DNA of 7,442 nt from CAYSBA01 sp964429075 [NCBI: uncultured bacterium] (GTDB taxonomy: Bacteria > CAYSBA01): assembly GCA_964429075.1 (NCBI GenBank), contig CAYSBA010000052.1, positions 1-7,442 on the forward strand. Reading direction: 5' to 3'. A program made the position numbers and the translations under genes. Positions 1 through 6,926 of this stretch are shown here, in pieces (position 1 is the first letter of the stretch; every line of letters starts with the position of its first letter). Below the pieces are notes generated by a model. The model had not been told where the DNA came from. It saw only the letters and a program-made list of their open reading frames with translations, and ran no database searches.

Positions 1-2038
1 CCTCTGTCTTTAATAGCAGATTTACCTTACTACCAAGGTCTGCCATTAGCTGATGAATTGTTTCAAGGACAGGTAACTTCATTCTATTTCTGTCTTCATC
101 ATCACCAATATCTATTATTCTTGTCCCTTTTATATATTCTGTTGTCTTATATTCAGTAATTGAGCTGATACTCTTTATCCTCTGAGCGATCTTTTCTGCA
201 GCCTCAAGACTCCTATCAAGATATCTCTGGATATCGTTGTGTGTCTCAAGCTTCTTTTTCAGTATATCAAGATATGCAACAAGGGTGGTCAACGGTTGAT
301 TCAACTCATGTGCTGTTGCCCCTGCAAGTTCCATTGCAATGGTCCTCTTTTCGAGTTCTAATAGCTTACTCCTTGTCTCTGAGAGCTGACTCAATAGATT
401 TAACTGCTCTCTTAGATCTGTAAATATCCCTACTGTACCCAATTCATTCTGATCATTGCTATGAATGATCGCGGCAGAAAGACTGATGGGTATATATCTT
501 CCATCCTTGGTCACTATCTCCTTTTTTATTGACTGAAGTTTTCCTTTGCCACCATATTTTTCATCTCTGAGCTCTCTCTTTATCTGTTTTGCATATTCTA
601 TACTTGGATATAGCTGTGAGACATGAAAAGAGTTATCAAATACTTCATCCTTTCTGTATCCAAAGATTTTTTCTGCAGCCCTATTGAAGATCAATATCTT
701 GCCTCTATTGTCAGTGGCAACAATAGCATCAGGCGAGCTCTCAATCAGCTCTTCTAAAAATTCCTTTGTATGCTCCAACTCCTCCTCGATCATCCTCTCT
801 CGAGTCACATCCCTCAGATGAAGAATTATCAGCTTACCTTCCATGATATTTGCACTTGCTGCAAGGTACCTATAGTCATCACTCGCTGTAAGGATATCAA
901 GATCAAATCTCCTTGGGAAATCCTCATTATGCATTGATTTTAGAACCTCTTCGAAGAATTCTCGGTTTTCTTCGTCTGCCAGAATATCCGTTAACTTCTT
1001 ACCAACAATATCTACCTTTGAATAACCTATCATTTCTTCAAAGGTCCTGTTGATAAAAAGGATCTGACCCTCTTGATCTAAAACTACAATCCCATCTGAG
1101 GCAGATTCAAAAAATTCCTGAAAGCGTCTGATCTGTTCAAGCTCCTTGAGTGCCCTGCGTTCTCTATTCTTTAGATTTCTTGCCTCCTTAATAATACTTT
1201 CAAATTCCCTTGCATTAATAATTGCTGCTGTAAGATGTTGGAGTACTTTATCTATGAAGGATTGAAAATTTGTCTCATCAAGCCTTTTCCTAAATCGCAA
1301 GAATAAAACACCAAAAACCTTCTTTTTATACTTAAGCGGGAATAGCGCAACAGCCCTTGGAAATTTTGTACTTTTTGAAATAGTACCCTTAGTTATCTCG
1401 TGTTTTCTAAAATCTTTGATTATCACAGAAGATTGTTTTTTAAGTACCTCCTGTATTTCTGGATACTTCATAAGGTCTATCTCAAGATCACCAATATCCA
1501 GTTTATCACTACTTGCTACAACAAATCCGTGTCTATGCCTTTCTTCTGTCAGTACAATCGAACATCTATCTGCCTCAAATCGTTCTGCAATAAAGTTTGT
1601 CACCCTATGCAGTGCCCTTTTGATATTCTTTGACTTGCCAAGAATGAGGGTAATATCAAGAAGGAGGTGATAGTCTCTTAAATCCTCCCTTAGTCTTTCC
1701 TTTTCTATCTCATTTGATAAAAGGATAGAAAAAAATTCTATTGCATCTGATCTATTGCGTTTATATTCTCTATAGTTTTGGGCCGTGCTGTAGTGATTTA
1801 TGATTACTGAACTTTTTTTTATGGAAAACTCAAAGAGAGGGCCTTCGTTTTTAAGTATATATCCTTTCGTATCTTCTGGCAACAGCCCTGTCTCACATAC
1901 AAATATTGAAGGGTTAACTCTGTTTAAAATCCTCTTTATACCCTTTGTTGAAGTGGCAAGATGTACTGTTACATCCTCTGTAACAAGGTTTTTTAATTCT
2001 TTTAAAAAATCCTTCTGACCTGCAAAAAGGACCCTCAT
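1..2038 (-). CDS. Soluble multi-sensor histidine kinase (pseudo-receiver, GAF, PAS, PAS, HisKA), C-terminus cut by window edge
   Basis: This is a sensor kinase of a two-component system. The frame is open for 679 codons from ATG at 2038 and runs off base 1. Residues 1-115 look like a degenerate receiver (strand MRVLFAG, then PSIFVCE where a receiver has its phospho-Asp strand). Residues 125-282 fit a GAF domain, 283-305 a charged helical linker, 305-415 a first PAS (SASDGIVVLD, FINRTFEEMIGYS) and 424-545 a second PAS (SSPDAIVATD, FNRAAEKIFGY). The HisKA dimerisation helix carries the H-box AHELNQPL with phospho-acceptor H577. About 102 residues follow the histidine; the last ~27 look like the start of an HATPase domain, whose N- and G-boxes would lie outside. 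There is no membrane segment, so it should sense a cytoplasmic signal. The start overlaps the upstream stop (ATGA), with AAAGG just ahead. The kinase call is strong; the ligands are unknown. Confidence 0.9.
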   Translation of the reverse strand, partial: MRVLFAGQKDFLKELKNLVTEDVTVHLATSTKGIKRILNRVNPSIFVCETGLLPEDTKGYILKNEGPLFEFSIKKSSVIINHYSTAQNYREYKRNRSDAIEFFSILLSNEIEKERLREDLRDYHLLLDITLILGKSKNIKRALHRVTNFIAERFEADRCSIVLTEERHRHGFVVASSDKLDIGDLEIDLMKYPEIQEVLKKQSSVIIKDFRKHEITKGTISKSTKFPRAVALFPLKYKKKVFGVLFLRFRKRLDETNFQSFIDKVLQHLTAAIINAREFESIIKEARNLKNRERRALKELEQIRRFQEFFESASDGIVVLDQEGQILFINRTFEEMIGYSKVDIVGKKLTDILADEENREFFEEVLKSMHNEDFPRRFDLDILTASDDYRYLAASANIMEGKLIILHLRDVTRERMIEEELEHTKEFLEELIESSPDAIVATDNRGKILIFNRAAEKIFGYRKDEVFDNSFHVSQLYPSIEYAKQIKRELRDEKYGGKGKLQSIKKEIVTKDGRYIPISLSAAIIHSNDQNELGTVGIFTDLREQLNLLSQLSETRSKLLELEKRTIAMELAGATAHELNQPLTTLVAYLDILKKKLETHNDIQRYLDRSLEAAEKIAQRIKSISSITEYKTTEYIKGTRIIDIGDDEDRNRMKLPVLETIHQLMADLGSKVNLLLKTE

Positions 2039-2370
2039 AGACCTTTTAACCTGTTCCATTTGTGAATCTTTGCATACAGCTTATCTTTTGTTGGTGGGAA
2101 AATGAGTATATCTTCAAAACCCTCTTCAAGCAAAAACCGTAGCTGAAGTGCATTTAGATCGGGGACTATTGCTATCTTTACCAATTCTGATCCTTTTAAT
2201 GGCTCGATCTTTTTTACAAGATTGCTAATCGTTGTATCAATAAAGACTATGGAGCCCTCTTCTGGTAATAACCCATCTTCACCCTGATTTATATTTAGAT
2301 CCCATTTTTCACCAAGAAACTCATAAAACAGATCACCAAGCAATTTATTTTCAGTTAAAAGATAAATCAT
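2035..2370 (-). CDS. Small degenerate receiver-like protein (111 aa)
   Basis: I place the start at the ATG at 2370, giving 111 residues, because AGGAGG lies six bases upstream. The frame stays open to an ATG at 2421, but that would only add residues translated from the thiL tail. The protein shows the alternating beta/alpha pattern of a CheY-like fold: strand MIYLLTEN, strand GSIVFIDTT, strand LVKIAIVPD, and EGFEDILIFPPTKDKL where receivers have the glycine-aspartate turn and the Lys-Pro pair. The paired acidic residues after strand 1 are missing and the conserved lysine is replaced (FPP), so phosphotransfer is unlikely even though an Asp remains in VFIDTT. It overlaps thiL by 20 bases and the kinase by 4. 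It may be a docking or scaffold partner of the kinase. The fold is inferred by eye; no close family is recognised. Confidence 0.75.
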   Translation of the reverse strand: MIYLLTENKLLGDLFYEFLGEKWDLNINQGEDGLLPEEGSIVFIDTTISNLVKKIEPLKGSELVKIAIVPDLNALQLRFLLEEGFEDILIFPPTKDKLYAKIHKWNRLKGL

Positions 2371-3325
2371 CCAGGCCCTCCTGTTTTTTAAAATGCTTAA
2401 AAATCCATCTTTCTGGATCAAAATTCTGTGGCATATTCTTGATTTTAATCCCCTTCTCCTCTGTTATCCAGCCTATTTTATATGCAATATTATCAAAAAC
2501 ACAATCCTTGGATGTAAACAATAGCACATATTCCTCGCCACTTGCAAGGGCAAGCTCAACAGGATCAAATCTTTTATCCTGACAAAAACTGATAAATTCA
2601 CTTTCAGTGGGAATAGATCTATAATCGATCACAGCTCCACACCCTGAACAGGACAATATCCTCGAAAGATCGTATATTACACCGTCTGATATGTCAATCA
2701 TGGATGTAATTCTGTCTCTATTTTTGAGAATCCTTTTGACAATATCAAGGGATATCCTTGGTTTTTTAAATCTATCTATCAATTTTTGATATCCTTTGGC
2801 CCCATCTTTTATAGCTAAATAGCCACCAAGTGCACTACCAACCCTATCACTTAAATATATTATATCGCCTGGTGAGGCACCGGCCCTATCAATGATCACA
2901 TCAAAAGATCTGCTGATAACACTCAATGATATGTATAATCTATCTGCCCTTGATGTATCACCTCCCACAAGTGTAACCTTAAGCCTTTTACATTCTTCTA
3001 AGAATGCGGTGATAAATCTATCTTTAACAGCCTTAAATTGTTCTTCTCTGAACGCAACTGAAAGGGTTAGAAACTCCGGCACATTGCCGCAGGCAAAGAT
3101 GTCAGATACCGCTCCATTTACTGCCTTAATCGCCACATCCTCATAAGAGGACCAGCTCAAATCAAAATGAACACCCTCTATAAACTGATCGGTTGTAATC
3201 AGGATTCCGTTGTAATAAGCACAATCGTTTGAGAGGTCAACCCTATTTACAGAAGCACTGTTTAATAACTCTTCAATCTCTTTAATAAAAAGTATCTCTC
3301 GATCTTCTGTGATATCAGGGTTCAC
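2351..3325 (-). CDS. thiL: Thiamine-monophosphate kinase ThiL
   Basis: ThiL phosphorylates thiamine monophosphate with ATP to give thiamine diphosphate, the last step of cofactor synthesis in bacteria; it is cytosolic. The 324 residues match the family's usual length and motif order: SNDCAYY (D34), LITTDQFIEGVHFDLSW (D46), a VNGAVSDIFACGNVPEF block (D75), VGGDTSR (D123), GASPGD, MIDISDGV (D211, D214), LASGEEYVLLF and a C-terminal W..KHF. The metal-binding acidic residues appear kept. Two departures from consensus are N33 in the usual GDD and SGEE for the usual GGED. Translation starts at GTG (3325), 11 bases inside the response regulator gene, with no clear Shine-Dalgarno, so it probably depends on coupling. 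No methionine follows near the N-terminus, so the GTG start is the best available. Its neighbours are signalling genes, not thiamine genes. A related kinase/AIR-synthase-fold enzyme is less likely given the motifs. Confidence 0.9.
   Translation of the reverse strand: MNPDITEDREILFIKEIEELLNSASVNRVDLSNDCAYYNGILITTDQFIEGVHFDLSWSSYEDVAIKAVNGAVSDIFACGNVPEFLTLSVAFREEQFKAVKDRFITAFLEECKRLKVTLVGGDTSRADRLYISLSVISRSFDVIIDRAGASPGDIIYLSDRVGSALGGYLAIKDGAKGYQKLIDRFKKPRISLDIVKRILKNRDRITSMIDISDGVIYDLSRILSCSGCGAVIDYRSIPTESEFISFCQDKRFDPVELALASGEEYVLLFTSKDCVFDNIAYKIGWITEEKGIKIKNMPQNFDPERWIFKHFKKQEGLDDLSFN
2377..2382 (-). promoter_or_regulatory. Shine-Dalgarno that fixes the start of the pseudo-receiver gene
   Basis: On the minus strand AGGAGG sits six bases before the ATG at 2370, inside the last codons of thiL. 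It is much stronger than anything near the in-frame ATG at 2421 and is the reason for choosing the shorter protein. Its position lets ribosomes finishing thiL restart at once. Confidence 0.75.
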
Positions 3326-3683
3326 CGATACAGGTCTTTACTGCTTGAAGTAGGGTCATGGATGAAAAGGGTTTGGTTATGTAAAATGCACCTCCTGCTT
3401 CAAAACCCTTTGCGTATGACTTTGGATCATCCTTAGCTGTAACAAAGATAAACACTGGAGGATCATCAATCTCGTTTATGATCTTTTCAGCAAGGGTAAA
3501 TCCATCTGTATCGGGTAGCATAACATCAAGTATCAGAAGATCATATTTCTTTTTTTTCAGAAGACTCAGTACATCCATCCCATCTGGTGTGGTGTCAACC
3601 TCATATTTTGACCTCTTCAGGATCCTTTCTTCGAGCATCCTGATCGATTCATCATCCTCAACAATCAAGATCTTTTTTGCCAT
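3315..3683 (-). CDS. Single-domain (CheY-like) response regulator
   Basis: This is a stand-alone receiver of 122 residues with no output domain, expected to act through protein contacts or as a phosphorelay intermediate. All the catalytic residues are visible: the acidic pair D10/D11 (LIVEDDE), the phospho-acceptor D53 in LLILDVMLPDTDGF, T82 in FVTAKDD, and K104 in the ITKPF pair. It is the first gene of the four-gene unit, and the histidine kinase at the far end is the obvious candidate partner. The ATG at 3683 is preceded only by a short GGGA close to the start. Its stop codon lies inside the beginning of thiL. The family call is very secure; the downstream target cannot be read from the sequence. 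Confidence 0.95.
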   Translation of the reverse strand: MAKKILIVEDDESIRMLEERILKRSKYEVDTTPDGMDVLSLLKKKKYDLLILDVMLPDTDGFTLAEKIINEIDDPPVFIFVTAKDDPKSYAKGFEAGGAFYITKPFSSMTLLQAVKTCIGEP

Positions 3684-3706
3684 ATCCCATAACCATAATT
3701 TATTTC

Positions 3707-3731
3707 TATACTAAATTTATATATTAGTATA
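3707..3731. repeat. Inverted repeat overlapping the -10 box, possible operator
   Basis: TATACTAA (3707-3714) and TTAGTATA (3724-3731) are perfect 8-base inverted arms with a 9-base spacer. One arm covers the -10 element and the other lies just downstream of the predicted start of transcription. A related half-site, ATAACTAA, is at 3738-3745 between the -35 and -10 boxes. This is a plausible repressor site, but AT-rich DNA gives such repeats by chance. Confidence 0.4.
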
Positions 3732-3754
3732 ACTTAGATAACTAAATTATTCAA
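3726..3754 (-). promoter_or_regulatory. Sigma70-type promoter for the response regulator-thiL-kinase unit
   Basis: On the minus strand a -35 box TTGAAT (3749-3754) is separated by exactly 17 bases from a -10 box TATACT (3726-3731). Transcription would start near 3719, leaving a leader of about 36 bases before the ATG at 3683. That leader is too short for a TPP riboswitch, so thiL is unlikely to be under thiamine riboswitch control from this promoter. The region is AT-rich, so chance matches are possible. Confidence 0.6.
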
Positions 3755-3778
3755 TTATAGCAAGATAGTATCCACAGA

Positions 3779-5794
3779 CTAAACCTCAATAAGCTCAACA
3801 AGATCTTTTACTCTGATAGATTCCTCTTTGTCCGACTGCTTAATGGCATCATCAAACATTATGTAACAGAAGGGACAACTTGTTACAACCGTATCTGCTC
3901 CTGTCTTTTCTACATCCTTCAGCCTGAGTGCATTTACCCTTTTTTCAACTGGCTCTTCAAGCCACATCCTTGCCCCTCCTGCACCACAACAAAGGGAACG
4001 ACAGTAGTTTCTCTCCATCTCTACTGGCACTGTATCACCCATCCTGATCACCTTACGTGGTTCTTCAAAAATACCGTTGTACCTACCAAGATAGCAGGAA
4101 TCGTGAACGGTGATCTTTCCGAGTTCCTCTGTGTTAACCTTAAGCCCTGCGTTTTTTATAAAGATCGGAAGGAGCTCAGACAGATGATATACCTCATAAT
4201 TCCCACCAAAGGCAGGATATTCATTTTTGATAGTGTTATAACAGTGAGGGCAGTTTGTAATTATCTTCTTTACCCCATATCTATTAAAGGTATCAATATT
4301 CTGTTTAGCTAAGATCTGAAAGAGATATTCATGTCCTGCCCTGTTGGCAGAGTCTCCGGTGCATACCTCCTCTTCACCAAGTACTGCATAATCTATGCCG
4401 CATCTATTTAGAATCTTCACAATCTTCTGGGTTATCTTTTTATAACGATCATCATAGCTACCAGCACAACCCACAAAAAACAGATATTCACATGACCCCT
4501 TCTCAGCCAGCACAGGGACCTCTTCATCAATCTGCTCTGCCCAGTCCATCCTCTTGTTTGATCCAAGACCCCAGGGATTGAAATTGGTCTCCATTCCCTT
4601 AAAGGCTGATGTTAACTCTTTCGGGAAACGACTCTCCATGGTTACAAGGTAGCGACGCATATTTACGATACGCTGTACAAATTCGATACAAACAGGACAC
4701 TGTTCTTCACAGGAACGACAGGTAGTACATGCCCAGATAACATCTTCACTTATAGCACCTCCTGTAAACTCACCTGCTTTTTCTTCTGCCTTTTCAGCAT
4801 CCTCAGGTATGTCGTTCAAAATTGCAGGGGCCTTCTTATATAGATAGGTCAGCATATCCTTGTTGAGCTTTTTTGGAGAGAGTGGTTTGTTTGTAAGGTA
4901 GGCAGGACAATTATCCTGGCACCTTCCACATTGTGTACAGGTGTATATATCCAGGATATCTTTCCAGCTCATATCTGTGATATCCTTTACTCCAACCACC
5001 TTGTCTTCTTCTAAGAGTTTCTCAACATCAAGGGGTTGAAGCCTACCTGGTGGATCGAGACGGCTAAAAAAGACATTTGGAATTGCTGTTATGACATGAA
5101 AGTGTTTCCCATAGGGTAGATAATTCAGAAATAAAAGGATCAGTGTAACATGAATAAAATACATACTGGACATTATTCTGAACATAGATGGCCTATCTAA
5201 TCCTACAAGCATCTTTCCAATAAAGGCACCAACTGGTGCATAGCTATGAAACTCCCCTGACAATGCCATAGCTGAACCATCGAAAACAAGATCTGTAATC
5301 ATCAAGATAAAAATCCAGATCAGGATCAAGACTCCTTCAAATGATGTTCCCAATCTATCCGGTTTTAAAATAAGCCTTCTGTATGCTGCTGCAGTCACAC
5401 CTATTAGAACAAGTATTTCAAAAAGATCCTTCATAAATGAGTAGCCTGCCTCAAATCCTCCAGACATAAATGGCAATCTAAATGTTGGATCAAATCCAAT
5501 CCCCATAAGGGTTATGGTCCTTATGGATACTACACAAAAACCCCAGAAAATGAAGGCATGACCGAGTCCTGCACCTCTGTAGAATCTGAGTATTTTCTTC
5601 TGACCGAAGGCAATCCTTATAACCCTTAATAATCTCTCTCCTATTCTGTCAAACCTATCTTTCGGAGATGCAGCAAGGAGCAGTCTCAGGCGATGGATTA
5701 TGGTCCTTACAAAAAAGATAAAAAGGACGACAAAAACGATTATAAATAGATTTCTCCCACTTATATTAAATAATGTAAAACTTAGAGGATCCAT
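3779..5794 (-). CDS. EMO/HdrD-like membrane Fe-S oxidoreductase (heterodisulfide-reductase-related)
   Basis: The 671-residue protein combines a NarI-like membrane domain with a soluble Fe-S part, as in the ETF:menaquinone oxidoreductase (EMO, formerly DUF224) proteins of Geobacter and Syntrophomonas. Residues 1-235 hold about five hydrophobic helices (near 13-30, 78-98, 122-138, 153-171, 207-226), with H79, H183, H215, H231 and H233 as candidate heme b ligands. Two 4Fe-4S motifs follow: C286/C289/C292/C296 and C356/C359/C362/C366. Two cysteine-rich domains come next: C443, C478, C515/C518, then C567, C602-C603-G, C640/C643. The first has one cysteine (VCTGD) where the second has CCG. The likely role is to move electrons from a soluble donor such as reduced ETF to menaquinone at the inner membrane. 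No etfAB lies in view, so the donor is an inference. GGAG lies seven bases before the ATG. Confidence 0.85.
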   Translation of the reverse strand: MDPLSFTLFNISGRNLFIIVFVVLFIFFVRTIIHRLRLLLAASPKDRFDRIGERLLRVIRIAFGQKKILRFYRGAGLGHAFIFWGFCVVSIRTITLMGIGFDPTFRLPFMSGGFEAGYSFMKDLFEILVLIGVTAAAYRRLILKPDRLGTSFEGVLILIWIFILMITDLVFDGSAMALSGEFHSYAPVGAFIGKMLVGLDRPSMFRIMSSMYFIHVTLILLFLNYLPYGKHFHVITAIPNVFFSRLDPPGRLQPLDVEKLLEEDKVVGVKDITDMSWKDILDIYTCTQCGRCQDNCPAYLTNKPLSPKKLNKDMLTYLYKKAPAILNDIPEDAEKAEEKAGEFTGGAISEDVIWACTTCRSCEEQCPVCIEFVQRIVNMRRYLVTMESRFPKELTSAFKGMETNFNPWGLGSNKRMDWAEQIDEEVPVLAEKGSCEYLFFVGCAGSYDDRYKKITQKIVKILNRCGIDYAVLGEEEVCTGDSANRAGHEYLFQILAKQNIDTFNRYGVKKIITNCPHCYNTIKNEYPAFGGNYEVYHLSELLPIFIKNAGLKVNTEELGKITVHDSCYLGRYNGIFEEPRKVIRMGDTVPVEMERNYCRSLCCGAGGARMWLEEPVEKRVNALRLKDVEKTGADTVVTSCPFCYIMFDDAIKQSDKEESIRVKDLVELIEV

Positions 5795-5815
5795 ACACTT
5801 TCTCCACAGGAACTA

Positions 5816-5853
5816 TTGCAAAACTAAATATACAGAGGCTCACTTTTTTGCAA
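5816..5853. repeat. Inverted repeat bracketing the possible EMO promoter
   Basis: TTGCAAAA (5816-5823) and TTTTGCAA (5846-5853) are perfect 8-base arms with a 22-base spacer. One arm overlaps the candidate -35 box and the other falls near the expected start of transcription. The layout suits a regulator binding site, but no known operator consensus was recognised. Confidence 0.35.
5827..5853 (-). promoter_or_regulatory. Possible promoter of the EMO-like gene
   Basis: On the minus strand TTGCAA (5848-5853) and TATATT (5827-5832) are 15 bases apart, which is shorter than ideal. They lie in the 84-base gap after htpX, where no GC-rich hairpin with a U-run is seen, so read-through from htpX is also possible. 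Confidence 0.35.
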
Positions 5854-5878
5854 GTTTTTTATTTTGATGTTAAAAAAT

Positions 5879-6736
5879 TTAATAACTTCCGCTTCTCAAT
5901 CTTCTAATTCTCTCCTCAACAGGAGGATGGGTTGAAAAAAGATTAAGCAAGCTCATTCCAGAAAAGGGATTATAGATAAACATATGAGCAGTTACACCAT
6001 GTGCCGGAGTTGGTGGTACTACCCTGTATCTGTTTGAAAATCCGGCTATCTTTTCAAGTGCTCTTGCCAGTCCTTCCGGGTTACCTGTTATCCTCGCAGA
6101 CCCTGCATCTGCAAGGTATTCTCTCGATCTTGAGATAGCTGCCTGCAGGAGAACTGCTATTATTGGCACCAATATAGCACTTATAAGAAGTACAAAAATA
6201 TTGTTATCATCGTCATCACTCCTTGCAAAACCACCGAAGATAGCAGCCCACTTGGCCATATTGGCAAGCATCATAAGGGCTGATGCAATTGTAGCTGCAA
6301 CAGTCGAGATCAATATATCTCTATGTTTGATATGTGATAATTCATGACCGAGAACCCCCTCAAGTTCTTCATAAGTCATCATATTAAGAAGGCCCTGAGT
6401 CACTGCAACAACACTTTTTTGTGGATTTCTTCCGGTAGCAAATGCATTTGGTATCTCAAGGGGCACAATATATATCTTTGGCATTGGTAGGTTCGCACGC
6501 TGGGCAAGATCTCGGACAATGTTGTATAGATCTCTATGTTCAGATGGATCTGCCTCTCGTGCTCTGTATAGTGCAAGAACAATCTTATCACTGTAAAAAT
6601 ATGAGAAGAAATTCATCATAAGTGCAATGGCAAAAGCAAAGATAATACCTGTTCTCCCTGCAAACATACCTCCAAAAAGGAGCAAAAGCCCACTTAAGAC
6701 AGAAAGTAATATAACTGTCTTCATCTGGTTCCACAT
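5879..6736 (-). CDS. htpX: Protease HtpX (membrane zinc metalloprotease, M48)
   Basis: HtpX is an inner-membrane zinc endopeptidase that degrades misfolded membrane proteins. The 285 residues match the usual family length. Hydrophobic segments lie near 6-25, 29-46, 143-165 and 178-200. The zinc site is HELSH (H131, E132, H135) within GVLGHELSHIKHRD, and the third ligand is probably E206 in SREYLADAGSARITGNP, both hallmark HtpX blocks. PNAFATGRNP before the active site and FSTHPPVEERIRRL at the C-terminus are also typical. The frame stays open upstream to a TTG at 6811, but that TTG is part of the -35 box. The ATG at 6736 has a near-perfect Shine-Dalgarno and gives the normal MWNQMKT start. 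It is the first minus-strand gene after a divergent intergenic region; no CIRCE-like site was seen. Confidence 0.96.
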   Translation of the reverse strand: MWNQMKTVILLSVLSGLLLLFGGMFAGRTGIIFAFAIALMMNFFSYFYSDKIVLALYRAREADPSEHRDLYNIVRDLAQRANLPMPKIYIVPLEIPNAFATGRNPQKSVVAVTQGLLNMMTYEELEGVLGHELSHIKHRDILISTVAATIASALMMLANMAKWAAIFGGFARSDDDDNNIFVLLISAILVPIIAVLLQAAISRSREYLADAGSARITGNPEGLARALEKIAGFSNRYRVVPPTPAHGVTAHMFIYNPFSGMSLLNLFSTHPPVEERIRRLRSGSY

Positions 6737-6741
6737 ATTAT

Positions 6742-6750
6742 ACCTCCTTA
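6742..6750 (-). promoter_or_regulatory. Very strong Shine-Dalgarno of htpX
   Basis: TAAGGAGGT on the minus strand pairs with nine bases of the conserved 16S rRNA tail and ends five bases before the ATG at 6736. It decides that start over the longer frame beginning at 6811 and suggests efficient translation. Confidence 0.85.
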
Positions 6751-6782
6751 TTATCCTTTTAACAGATAAAAAACTACCATTT

Positions 6783-6811
6783 ATCATAATCAGCAATACC
6801 TCTTCGGTCAA
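6783..6811 (-). promoter_or_regulatory. Sigma70-type promoter of htpX
   Basis: On the minus strand TTGACC (6806-6811) and TATGAT (6783-6788) are separated by exactly 17 bases, each one mismatch from consensus. Transcription would start near 6776, giving a leader of about 40 bases. This is the best promoter in the window and argues for housekeeping rather than alternative-sigma heat-shock expression. Confidence 0.75.
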
Positions 6812-6891
6812 GCACCCTATCTGTAATTAAAAAACGAATAACATCTAAAAGATGCTACAACGCCGGCTAAATTTAACAATGATCCTTTAAA

Positions 6892-6919
6892 TTGAAATTT
6901 TGTCACACTGTGCTATATC
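6892..6919 (+). promoter_or_regulatory. Promoter of the zinc-ribbon gene, close to its start codon
   Basis: TTGAAA (6892-6897) and TATATC (6914-6919) are 16 bases apart. Transcription would begin about 6926-6927, at or next to the ATG. A small palindrome, CACACTGTG (6904-6912), lies in the spacer and could be an operator half. The -10 match is only four of six, so confidence is moderate. Confidence 0.45.
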
Positions 6920-6926
6920 CTTTGAT

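Noticed and set aside
1400-2018. Plus-strand open frames at 1400-1633, 1416-1670 and 1800-2018
   Set aside because: They lie antisense to the GAF and N-terminal parts of the sensor kinase, have no recognisable domain, and are explained as shadow frames.
2371-2421. Longer 128-residue version of the pseudo-receiver starting at ATG 2421
   Set aside because: The extra 17 residues overlap thiL coding sequence, have no ribosome site, and precede the natural first beta strand; the ATG at 2370 has AGGAGG at ideal distance.
2892-3146. Plus-strand open frame inside thiL
   Set aside because: It is antisense to conserved ThiL motifs, with no ribosome site or family resemblance.
3684-3778. TPP riboswitch upstream of the thiL operon
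   Set aside because: The gap is 95 bases and AT-rich, with a promoter using most of it; the predicted leader is about 36 bases and no TPP-box core was seen.
4103-4312. Plus-strand open frame inside the EMO-like gene
   Set aside because: It is antisense to the second half of an intact 671-residue protein and shows no independent coding signal.
6842-6854. CATCT-AAA-AGATG hairpin in the htpX/zinc-ribbon gap, considered as a terminator
   Set aside because: Only five base pairs with no following U-run, and it sits between two divergent starts where no terminator is expected.
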